A stretch of 64,000 bases of DNA. Origin: Emticicia sp. CRIBPO. GTDB taxonomy: Bacteria; Bacteroidota; Bacteroidia; Cytophagales; Spirosomataceae. The stretch covers positions 434,001 to 498,000 of the forward strand of contig NZ_JAAAKV010000004.1 of the NCBI RefSeq assembly GCF_009905725.1, given 5' to 3'. The position numbers were made by a program, and so were the translations under genes. Below are positions 16,615 to 24,254 of the stretch, piece by piece; position 1 is the first letter of the stretch, and every line of letters begins with the position of its first letter. Under the pieces are notes generated by a model that was not told the DNA's origin, did not search any database, and was given only the letters and a program-made list of their open reading frames with translations.

Positions 16615-18009
16615 ATGAAACTAAAATTATTCTTTTTGCTTGTCCTTTTATCAGGACAGGTCTCTTTCGGGCAACTCAGCCCCCTGAAAATTTCAGAAAA
16701 TCAGCGTTTCCTGGTTAAGTCTGATGGTTCTCCTTTCTTCTGGATGGGCGATACAGCCTGGGAGCTTTTTCACAGGAATGACAGGGAAGAGGCAGATTAT
16801 TATCTCAAAAAAAGAGCCGAACAAGGTTTCAATGTCATCCAGTCAGTGGTGATGGCAGAAATGGACGGTCTGAACACCCCGAATGCTTACCTTGAAAAAC
16901 CACTGATCTCCATCTCTCCGATGGTGTTTAATGAAAAGTATTTTCTGCACGTAGACTACATCATCAGCAAAGCCGAACAATATGGTATTTATGTAGCCCT
17001 GTTGCCCACCTGGGCTGATAAATTGTTTAAAGACCGCTGGGGAGCGGGGCCTGAGATATTTAACCAGACCAATGCTTTTCAATATGGGAAATGGATAGGA
17101 AACCGCTACAAAGACCGTCAGAATATCATCTGGGTATTGGGAGGGGATCGCACACCCAGGAAAAACACGGATGATGTGGAGGTGTGGAGGAAAATGGCTG
17201 CGGGTATCCAGGAAGGCGTGGGAGGAAAAGACAAAGCCCTGATGACCCTGCACCCTCAGCCTGCCAGTCCAGGGGGTTCTTCCAACTGGTTTCACCAGGA
17301 CGAGTGGCTGGATTTTAACATGCACCAGACCGGACACTGTCCGAACGAACCTACGTACAAGAAAATATCGCATGATTACAGTCTGACACCCGTTAAGCCG
17401 ACGCTGGACGGGGAGCCTCTTTACGAAGACCACCCCAACTGTTTCAATGCCAAGGAATTTGGCTACAGCGTTCCCGAAGACATCAGGAGGATCATGTACT
17501 GGAATGTTTTTGCGGGGGCTTTCGGACAGACTTATGGCTGTCATGATATCTGGCAGATGTATAAAACGGGGCGTGAACCTGTAAACGGCCCTTTGAGGCC
17601 ATGGAAAGTGGCCCTGGATCTTCCGATGGCTAACCAGGTGAAGCACCTTAAAAACCTGATGCTTTCCAGGCCGTTTTTGTCGAGAGTCCCGGATCAGGGC
17701 ATGGTCATTACGCCTCAGGAAGATGATCAGCATTATATCATAGCCACCCGCGATGCCGGCGGTTCTTACGCCATGGTGTTTTTTCCGACCGGTAAAACCG
17801 CCGAACTTGACCTCAGTGCTCTCAAGGGAAAAACGCTGAATGCAAACTGGTTTGATCCCAGAACAGGGGCGACATTTGCCGGAGGGAGTTTCGACGAAAA
17901 TAACAGAAGAATCAGTGTCAGTCCCCCGTCCGCAGGAAAGGGCCAGGACTGGGTGCTGGTCATAGACGATGCGGCCAGAGAATTTTCAAAACCGGGTCAG
18001 ATCAGATAA
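16615..18009 (+). CDS. GH140-like secreted glycoside hydrolase (apiosidase-like, DUF4038)
   Basis: A 464-residue secreted glycosidase. A signal peptide spans residues 1-20 (LLVLLSGQVSFGQ). The DUF4038 (beta/alpha)8 barrel starts at FWMGDTAWELFHRNDREEADYYL and contains IIWVLGGDRTPRK with Asp178 and PTLDGEPLYED with Glu267, positions that could be the catalytic acid pair of GH140. A C-terminal beta-sandwich ('putative collagen-binding' domain) runs from about residue 375. In the characterised GH140 member from Bacteroides thetaiotaomicron the substrate is apiose in rhamnogalacturonan II; specificity here is inferred. ATG 16615 is preferred because a TTG at 16555 would add residues before the signal peptide. 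It follows the kinase gene with a 66-bp gap, so a separate transcription start is possible. Confidence 0.8.
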   Translation: MKLKLFFLLVLLSGQVSFGQLSPLKISENQRFLVKSDGSPFFWMGDTAWELFHRNDREEADYYLKKRAEQGFNVIQSVVMAEMDGLNTPNAYLEKPLISISPMVFNEKYFLHVDYIISKAEQYGIYVALLPTWADKLFKDRWGAGPEIFNQTNAFQYGKWIGNRYKDRQNIIWVLGGDRTPRKNTDDVEVWRKMAAGIQEGVGGKDKALMTLHPQPASPGGSSNWFHQDEWLDFNMHQTGHCPNEPTYKKISHDYSLTPVKPTLDGEPLYEDHPNCFNAKEFGYSVPEDIRRIMYWNVFAGAFGQTYGCHDIWQMYKTGREPVNGPLRPWKVALDLPMANQVKHLKNLMLSRPFLSRVPDQGMVITPQEDDQHYIIATRDAGGSYAMVFFPTGKTAELDLSALKGKTLNANWFDPRTGATFAGGSFDENNRRISVSPPSAGKGQDWVLVIDDAAREFSKPGQIR

Positions 18010-18041
18010 TCAATACAAACTCAATCATATCAATATAAAAG

Positions 18042-19349
18042 ATGAAAATTAAACCTTATTTACTTTTAGTTTCAGGACTGTACCTGACCGTGCTGACCAC
18101 CCTGGCTCAGACGAATTCCATCAAAAAAACACCGAATCTTCAGGAGGCTACGCCCGAGAGCGTGGGCATGTCGTCTGAACGTTTAAAAAGAATCGATGTG
18201 CTGCTGGAAAATGCCGTAAAAGACAAGATGATTCCGGGAGCCACGGCTATTATTTGCCGTAACGGTAAAATAGTCTATTACAAAGGATTCGGGAATTCAG
18301 ACAGTCCGGGAGGAAAGGTGATGAAAAAGGATGATATTTTCAGGATCGCCTCCATGTCAAAAGCAATCACTTCAACAGCCATCATGATGCTTTGGGAAGA
18401 GGGCAAGTTCTTTCTTGACGACCCTGTTTCGAAATTTATTCCTGAGTTTAAAAATCCGGTGGTATTGGATAAGTTTTACATGAAAGACTCTACTTATTCC
18501 ACCCGCCCTGCAGGGAAGGAAATCACGATCAGGCATTTGCTGACCCACACTTCGGGACTCGGTTACGGGGTAATTGATGGAGACGAATCATTCAAAGCCA
18601 TTTACAAGAAAGCCGGAATTGTGGATTTGTTTACGACAGAACCTGTCAAAATAGGCGATAATATTAAAAAACTGGCCAAGCTGCCCCTGCACAATGTGCC
18701 GGGAGATAAATATGTTTACAGCGAAGGCCTGGATGTATTGGGCTACCTCGTAGAGGTGGTTTCCGGAATGACATTTGACGAATTCCTGAAAAAGAGGATT
18801 TTTGAGCCGCTGGGCATGAACGATACGTATTTTTATCTGCCGGACAGCAAGGCTTCCAGGCTGGTGAAGGTACAGACCAAAAAGGATGAGCAGTGGGTTC
18901 ATTTTTCCGATACCTTCTATGATATTGATTATCCTGCCAAAGGGGCGAAAGCATTTTATTCAGGCGGAGCCGGATTGTCCAGCACAGCCCTGGATTATGC
19001 CCTCTTTTTGAATATGTATGTCAACGGCGGTGAAATAAACGGGAAACGGCTGTTAAGCAGAACGACGATCACCAGTATCATGTCAAACCAGGTGGGTGAG
19101 TTGCTCGGCGGAGAAAAGGCCGATAAAGGATATGGTCTGGCTTTCGGGTTACTGACATCGGCCGGACAAGGCAAAGGAGGGCAGGGCAGCATCGGCTCTT
19201 TTGACTGGGGCGGATATTTCAACACGTCTTACTTCGCTGATCCTAAAGAAAAAGTCATTGGTGTGATCATGAAGCAGACCCAAAAGGTAGGCGGAGACAT
19301 CACAAGTGGCATGTTCAGACAGCTGGTGATGCAGTCGATCGACGATTAA
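18042..19349 (+). CDS. Serine hydrolase, beta-lactamase class C family
   Basis: A 435-residue periplasmic serine hydrolase of the class C beta-lactamase/esterase VIII fold. A signal peptide (about 1-22) precedes ESVGMSSERLKRIDVLLE. Catalytic signatures seen: Ser104-Met-Ser-Lys107 (SxxK), Tyr226-Ser-Glu in YVYSEGLDVLG (in place of the YxN of true class C enzymes), and late GSFDWGGYFNTSY. The gene lies 32 bp after the GH140-like gene and 54 bp before the acetylesterase gene. A role as a peptidase or esterase on glycan decoration is possible, but the substrate cannot be read from the sequence. Confidence 0.85.
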   Translation: MKIKPYLLLVSGLYLTVLTTLAQTNSIKKTPNLQEATPESVGMSSERLKRIDVLLENAVKDKMIPGATAIICRNGKIVYYKGFGNSDSPGGKVMKKDDIFRIASMSKAITSTAIMMLWEEGKFFLDDPVSKFIPEFKNPVVLDKFYMKDSTYSTRPAGKEITIRHLLTHTSGLGYGVIDGDESFKAIYKKAGIVDLFTTEPVKIGDNIKKLAKLPLHNVPGDKYVYSEGLDVLGYLVEVVSGMTFDEFLKKRIFEPLGMNDTYFYLPDSKASRLVKVQTKKDEQWVHFSDTFYDIDYPAKGAKAFYSGGAGLSSTALDYALFLNMYVNGGEINGKRLLSRTTITSIMSNQVGELLGGEKADKGYGLAFGLLTSAGQGKGGQGSIGSFDWGGYFNTSYFADPKEKVIGVIMKQTQKVGGDITSGMFRQLVMQSIDD

Positions 19350-19403
19350 TGCTTGTAATTCAGATTGTTAAGGCGTAAATTAAAATATTGACCGGGTGTT
19401 TTT

Positions 19404-21362
19404 ATGAAGAAAATAGCGATTCTATTATTCCTTACAGGCTTGCAGTTCACGGCCCTTGCCCAGCTACAGGTGGCCAGGGTTTTCAACAGCCACGCGGTGT
19501 TGCAAAGGGACAAGCCGGTTAAAATCTGGGGTTGGGCCAAACCCGCCGAAAAAGTAAGCATTCAGCTGGACAAGGGGATAGTTTCGGTTAAAACATCTGC
19601 TGAAGGCAAATGGGAGGCCGTTCTTCCTGCCATGCCCGCAGGAGGGCCGCATGTTATTGAAGTAAGCACTAAGAAAGAGAAGGTTCGTTTTGAAGATATT
19701 TTGTTTGGGGAAGTCTGGTTGTGCTCGGGCCAGTCAAATATGGAGTGGAGGCTCAAGTCTGCCGACAACGCCAAAAAAGAAATAGCTGAAGCCGATTATC
19801 CCAACATCAGGCATTTTGAAGTGGCCCATGAACTGGAGTTTGAAGTACAGAAAGACCTGAAAAAAGGAGAATGGAAAATCTGTACGCCTGAAACAGCCGG
19901 GGATTTTACGGCTGTAGGTTACTTTTTTGCCAGGGAGATCAGTAAGAAACTCAATGTTCCAGTGGGGCTCATCCATTCTTCATGGGGCGGCTCCCAGGTA
20001 GAAAGCTGGATCAGCCGGAAAGCCATGGAGGAGTCTGAGGTCCTGGGCTATTATCCTCGTAAAATGTCAAAAAACTGGGAGGAAGACGGAGCTAAATGGG
20101 AGAGAAAGCTCATTAAACAGGTATATGGTGCTGACAACTATGACATTACCAAAGTAAATGAAAGCGAATACCTCAATCCGGGTTATGATTATTCCAAATG
20201 GCTGAATGTCAACCTCGTTGGGCAGTGGGACTGGCAGGGCATCTGGGCGTTCAGAGGTGATGCCTTTATCCAGAAGACACTCGAGGTCCCCGCGGAACTG
20301 GCCGGAGAAAAAGCCACCATCGATTTTGGTTTTAATACGGGAGATTTGATTTTCTATTTGAACGGTAAAGAGATATTTAAAGGAAGAGGCAAAGACAAGA
20401 TAAGTGTGGAAGTACCCGCCGGGGTATTGAAAGCCGGGGCTAATTCGCTGCTGGTCAAAACCGGGGAGAACCAGGACCCCACCTGGAGAGCCATGGGTTT
20501 CTGGGGAGCCAATGATGATTTTGTCCTTAAAATAAAGAATCAGAAAATAAGCCTGGCAGATAAGCAATGGAAAATGAGACCGTCCTGGCAAACCAAAAGA
20601 CATTATGAACACTGGATGAACAACGACGGCACCTTACTTTATAATGCGATGATCGCTCCTTTGATTCCGGTGGGTATCCAGGGTGTTTTATGGTACCAGG
20701 GTGAAAGCAACGCTTCAAGGGCTTATCAGTACAGGGCGTCGTTTCCGTTGATGATCAATAACTGGAGAACAGACTGGAAGGATGAATTCAATTTCCTTTT
20801 TGTGCAATTGTCGAGTTACGGGCCAAATCAGAGCAGCAATGAAGGCAGCAACTGGGCTGAACTCAGGGAAGCACAAACCATGACCTTAAGCCTGCCGAAA
20901 ACCGGGATGGCCGTAACTACCGACATCGGAAACCCCAATGATATTCACCCTACCAACAAGCAAGACGTAGGGCACAGGCTGGCGATCAATGCTTTGAAAA
21001 ACGTTTACGGACAAGACCTCGTTTTCAGCAGTCCGATGTACAAAAAGGTGGATTTTGATAAGGGAAATGCCGTTGTGTCATTTGATCATGTAGGCAAAGG
21101 TTTCCAGGTGAAAGACAAGTATGGTTATGTGAAAGGTTTTGAAATAGCCGGAGAAGACCGCAAATTCTATTATGCCAAAGCCGAAATCAACGGAGACAAG
21201 ATCATTGTGAGTCATCCAGGTGTTCCAAATCCGAAATCGGTCAGATTTGGCTGGGCCAATGCCCCGATGGATTGTAACCTGTTCAATTCGGAGGGGTTAC
21301 CTGTTTCGCCGTTCAGGACAGACACCTGGGACGGAATTACCAAAGGTGTTAAATTTGAATAG
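19404..21362 (+). CDS. Sialate O-acetylesterase-like SGNH esterase
   Basis: A 652-residue secreted esterase of the SIAE/DUF303 family that removes O-acetyl groups from carbohydrates. Signal peptide about 1-20. Seen: an N-terminal beta domain beginning RVFNSHAVLQRDKPVKIWGWA, nucleophile Ser111 in WLCSGQSNMEW, FAREISKKLNVPVGLIHSSWGGSQVESW, the WYQGESN motif, and the catalytic Asp/His in DIHPTNKQDVGHRLA (His515). A beta-sandwich insertion lies at about residues 270-365 (LVGQWDWQGIWAFRGDAF...). Sialic acid itself need not be the substrate; many Bacteroidota homologues act on plant polysaccharides. It is last in the row of three same-strand glycan genes and is followed by a perfect terminator. Confidence 0.88.
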   Translation: MKKIAILLFLTGLQFTALAQLQVARVFNSHAVLQRDKPVKIWGWAKPAEKVSIQLDKGIVSVKTSAEGKWEAVLPAMPAGGPHVIEVSTKKEKVRFEDILFGEVWLCSGQSNMEWRLKSADNAKKEIAEADYPNIRHFEVAHELEFEVQKDLKKGEWKICTPETAGDFTAVGYFFAREISKKLNVPVGLIHSSWGGSQVESWISRKAMEESEVLGYYPRKMSKNWEEDGAKWERKLIKQVYGADNYDITKVNESEYLNPGYDYSKWLNVNLVGQWDWQGIWAFRGDAFIQKTLEVPAELAGEKATIDFGFNTGDLIFYLNGKEIFKGRGKDKISVEVPAGVLKAGANSLLVKTGENQDPTWRAMGFWGANDDFVLKIKNQKISLADKQWKMRPSWQTKRHYEHWMNNDGTLLYNAMIAPLIPVGIQGVLWYQGESNASRAYQYRASFPLMINNWRTDWKDEFNFLFVQLSSYGPNQSSNEGSNWAELREAQTMTLSLPKTGMAVTTDIGNPNDIHPTNKQDVGHRLAINALKNVYGQDLVFSSPMYKKVDFDKGNAVVSFDHVGKGFQVKDKYGYVKGFEIAGEDRKFYYAKAEINGDKIIVSHPGVPNPKSVRFGWANAPMDCNLFNSEGLPVSPFRTDTWDGITKGVKFE

Positions 21363-21380
21363 ACTTTTTGATAGATATTG

Positions 21381-21419
21381 AGATAAAGCCGGCTGCTCAC
21401 AGATCAGCCGGCTTTATCT
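21381..21419. terminator. Bidirectional terminator
   Basis: A perfect 14-bp stem AGATAAAGCCGGCT / AGCCGGCTTTATCT with an 11-nt loop, between the convergent acetylesterase and membrane-protein genes. Confidence 0.9.
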
Positions 21420-21422
21420 GTT

Positions 21423-21992
21423 TTACTTAACTCCCTTCAGAAACTCAAGGGTTTTGATTTCTTTCTTTGCTTCCCTGAAAATGTAAAAGGCAAAAACCAC
21501 ACAAAATAATGTCCCGCTGATGATAATGTACCAGTACATTCCTTTGGAAACATAAGGTTCCAGTTCAGGAAGTGCGATGACAAAACCGGAAAAGTAAAGT
21601 ACATATATAATCGGAGTGAAAATAAAGTGGATTTTTTTTCTCCAGGTATAAAAACTTTGCATCTTTTCGGTGTAATCCAGTAAAGTCAGGTTCGAATTTA
21701 TTTTACCCATTCTGACATGACTCCACCATTCCACCGCTGAGCGGAGCAATAAAACGCCGGCCATCATGCCCAGTCCCAGGGCAAATAATTGGAGCCTGTA
21801 AACAGAGAACCAGAAAAAATAGGCGATCAGGATGGCCGAAGTAGTGCAAAGTACGGCGATGGCCCATAAATGCTTCTGACGCACTTTTTTAATGGTAATT
21901 TCTGCTTTTTTAATGATCTCTTCAGATGAGAGACCAGCCCCGGTATCAGCTTGTTTGTTCCAGAGGTTTTGTAAATCTTCAAATTCTTTCAT
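21423..21992 (-). CDS. Four-helix membrane protein, possible anti-sigma factor
   Basis: A 189-residue protein with a cytoplasmic N-terminal segment (MKEFEDLQNLWNKQADTGAGLSSEEIIKKAE) and four hydrophobic helices at about residues 42-60, 65-83, 118-140 and 148-168. Its start overlaps the end of the sigma factor gene by 14 bp, a coupling typical of sigma/anti-sigma pairs. The N-terminal segment resembles that of other Bacteroidota membrane proteins encoded behind ECF sigma genes. No zinc-type HxxxCxxC anti-sigma motif is visible, so the call rests on context. ATG 21992 is preferred to GTG 22001. Confidence 0.7.
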   Translation of the reverse strand: MKEFEDLQNLWNKQADTGAGLSSEEIIKKAEITIKKVRQKHLWAIAVLCTTSAILIAYFFWFSVYRLQLFALGLGMMAGVLLLRSAVEWWSHVRMGKINSNLTLLDYTEKMQSFYTWRKKIHFIFTPIIYVLYFSGFVIALPELEPYVSKGMYWYIIISGTLFCVVFAFYIFREAKKEIKTLEFLKGVK

Positions 21993-22482
21993 GTTGAACA
22001 CATTTTGTCAGGTTAATTTTGATACGATGGATCCGGACCCTTACATTTTCCTCACTGATGCCTACTACTGAGGCAATTTCAGGATAACTTACCCCTTCCA
22101 GCATCATCAGGATGATGAGTTTACCGGTTTCGTCAAGCTTTTGTATGCAGGCATACATCAGTTTTAATTTTTCTTCCTGCTCTGCCGGGTAGGTTTCAGC
22201 CGGGAGGTCAGGGAATTTGTCTGTTTTGATTTCTCTGACCGTGGAAGCTTTCCTGAGGTACATCAGGCAGGTGTTTACAGCGATCCTGTATATCCACGTA
22301 CTCACATTCGATTCCTGTTTGAACGAATCCGAGTGTTCCCAGACCTTTAGGAAAACTTCCTGTGCAGCGTCTGAGGCAACCGCTGAGTTGCCGTTGAAAT
22401 AACCCCTGCACAGCCTGAATACTTTGGCGTAATACCGGTCAAATAATTCGTTGAACTCGTCTGTCTTATTCTTTCTGTTCAC
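21979..22482 (-). CDS. ECF-family RNA polymerase sigma factor
   Basis: A 167-residue extracytoplasmic-function sigma factor. Region 2 is seen as FNELFDRYYAKVFRLCRGYFNGNSAVASDAAQEVFLKVWEHSDSF, with the core-binding DAAQEVFLKVW; STWIYRIAVNTCLMYLRK is the region 2 to 4 junction. Region 4, the -35-binding helix-turn-helix, is MLEGVSYPEIASVVGISEENVRVRIHRIKINL. The start is GTG at 22482, overlapping the stop of the hydrolase gene by 4 bp (GTGA). This points to translational coupling. The signal sensed is unknown; the membrane protein behind it is the likely regulator. Confidence 0.92.
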   Translation of the reverse strand: MNRKNKTDEFNELFDRYYAKVFRLCRGYFNGNSAVASDAAQEVFLKVWEHSDSFKQESNVSTWIYRIAVNTCLMYLRKASTVREIKTDKFPDLPAETYPAEQEEKLKLMYACIQKLDETGKLIILMMLEGVSYPEIASVVGISEENVRVRIHRIKINLTKCVQHERI

Positions 22483-23318
22483 TGGGCTAGTATTTCTTTT
22501 ACATTACTGACAAACCATTGAGGCTGATCAAACATGAGGAAATGAGAGGCATTGTCCGCATAACGGATCTTTACTGCGGGCAGTGTCTTGTACTGGTCGG
22601 CATAGGTCTTGCTGACCATTTCTTTGCTTGGTAAAGTAGCCGCCAGGATATACACCGGGACCCTGATTTTTGCCAGGTCTTTTCTCAGGTCAAGGTTCAG
22701 CATGTCAATATACCCGTAAACATAGGTTTTCCGGTCGGTTTTGTACATCCATTCCGCTATTACCTTTTGTTTTCCAACATTTGAGCACATGTATTTTACA
22801 GATTGGTCGATCATTTTTCTGAACGAAGCGTCATCCATGTTCAGCATCATTTTACTTTGAGGGTTTTCGTATGCAATCTTTTCACCGTTGTAATTAGGGA
22901 TCATCAGCTGTGCAGACGCCGGCAGGGCATCAACAAGAATGGCCCGCTTAAAAAGATCAGGCTCGGAAGAAACTAGCCACAGGCTCAGGGTGCCGCCGAG
23001 GCTGTGCCCCAGCAGGGCCGGATTTTTAAGTTTACGGTCTTTGACGTAGGCGGTGATTTCATTTTTTATCGTCAGAAACCAGTCTTTTTCAACAGGAGGG
23101 ACTCCGCCAAACCCTGCAAATGTAAAAACATGGCATTCGTTTGTTTTAGACAATTCCGAAACGGTCTCGTCCCACATCTCACCAGGGCAGCCAAATCCGG
23201 GGAATATCAGCACAGGGTCACCTTTGCCCTTCACCTCAACCCGGAAAGAAGTTTGTGCCTGAAGCGGGGTGATACATAAAGAGACGAATAAAGCAATGAT
23301 CAATAATAAAGTTCTCAT
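22479..23318 (-). CDS. Secreted alpha/beta hydrolase
   Basis: A 279-residue hydrolase with a signal peptide (about 1-21, ending LQAQ). Seen: the oxyanion segment VLIFPGFGCPGEMWDETV near residue 38, nucleophile elbow GHSLGGTL (Ser at about 106), and the late catalytic SHFLMFDQP His. A lid-like helical region (YNGEKIAYENPQSKMMLNMDDASFRKMIDQ) lies between. The length and periplasmic location fit proline-iminopeptidase or lipase-like enzymes, but substrate cannot be assigned. It is the first gene of a three-gene operon with an ECF sigma factor and a membrane protein. Confidence 0.85.
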   Translation of the reverse strand: MRTLLLIIALFVSLCITPLQAQTSFRVEVKGKGDPVLIFPGFGCPGEMWDETVSELSKTNECHVFTFAGFGGVPPVEKDWFLTIKNEITAYVKDRKLKNPALLGHSLGGTLSLWLVSSEPDLFKRAILVDALPASAQLMIPNYNGEKIAYENPQSKMMLNMDDASFRKMIDQSVKYMCSNVGKQKVIAEWMYKTDRKTYVYGYIDMLNLDLRKDLAKIRVPVYILAATLPSKEMVSKTYADQYKTLPAVKIRYADNASHFLMFDQPQWFVSNVKEILAQ

Positions 23319-23388
23319 AGTAATTATTTTTAGTTTGGCTTTTGATGCACCATCTTAAAAATTGTTACAGAACTTTTTATTTTTTTTA

Positions 23389-23847
23389 TCAGGGTATGAT
23401 AGTAGACTGCTTTACCTCCGTAACCACAAAATGCGACTGGGCATTACCGATGTTGGATAAGGCTGCCAGTTTGTTGAGGATAAAGTGGCGGTATTCATCG
23501 ATATCGGCTACGATGACTTTTAACAGGAAGTCGGATCCGCCTGAGATGCAATAACATTCTACGATCTCAGGGACCGTTTGTACATCCTGCTCAAATTTGG
23601 TCAGAAACTCCTGGGCGTGTTCTTTCAGCGACACGTTACAGAAAACAGTGAGGTTCTTATTAAGTTTTTTCTTATTGAGGTCAATGGTGTATTTATTGAT
23701 ATAGCCGTCGCGTCTCAGACGTTTGATGCGTTCATGTACCGGGGTGGTAGTCAGATTCAGCTCCGCAGCGATCTCTTTATTGGTCATTAGCCCGTCTTTC
23801 TGAAGGAGCTTAAGTATTTTCAAGTCAACCGGATCTACACCATTCAT
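23389..23847 (-). CDS. Lrp/AsnC-family transcriptional regulator
   Basis: A 152-residue DNA-binding regulator. N-terminal helix-turn-helix: VDLKILKLLQKDGLMTNKEIAAELNLTTTPVHERIKRLRRDGYI (residues 5-50). The C-terminal RAM/effector domain has TVFCNVSLKEHAQEFLTKFEQDV and VVECYCISGGSDFLLKVIVADIDEYRHFI. These normally bind amino acids and form octamers. A TATATTTG promoter box sits on the minus strand at 23892-23899. It is 70 bp upstream of the hydrolase-sigma operon on the same strand, so cotranscription is possible but not required. Confidence 0.92.
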   Translation of the reverse strand: MNGVDPVDLKILKLLQKDGLMTNKEIAAELNLTTTPVHERIKRLRRDGYINKYTIDLNKKKLNKNLTVFCNVSLKEHAQEFLTKFEQDVQTVPEIVECYCISGGSDFLLKVIVADIDEYRHFILNKLAALSNIGNAQSHFVVTEVKQSTIIP

Positions 23848-24254
23848 AGAAAATTATTCTTTAATTTGGTTTTATTGTCTCAATAGTAATCCAAATATAA
23901 TTAAAAAGTTTATTTTCTTAGAATTTTATGCTGTTTCCTGATTTATTTAATATGAATTCTTAGCAGAGTATAAAATATACGGCTTAAGTCCCTGCTCCAA
24001 AGTTACTTACTCCCTCTGATCGCACAGTTCTTCACAAATCAGCCGGAGTTGATCCCATTTTCTTTCACAACAAAGGCTTTACACGTAGTTTTGATGCGTC
24101 AAAGTATAACAACATCCGGCTTTTACCGATGGGTGTTCAGATTATTAAGGGCACTTTCAATATGTGAAATTTAATAACGTTAAATGCTTATACTTTGGAA
24201 AAAATACTTTTCTTTGTCCCAATTTTTTACACAATAAACATGTTAATCGATTCT
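23848..24254. other. Gene-free stretch between lrp-type regulator and M16 peptidase
   Basis: AT-rich DNA of about 400 bp. It holds the minus-strand TATATTTG box for the regulator and no two-box promoter for the M16 gene; TTTG motifs at 24194 and TTTCTTTG at 24209 have wrong spacing. I see no RNA gene or repeat. Confidence 0.55.

Noticed and set aside
16843-17733. 296-codon minus-strand frame opposite the GH140-like gene
   Set aside because: Lies wholly within a well-supported gene, and its residues show no family motifs.
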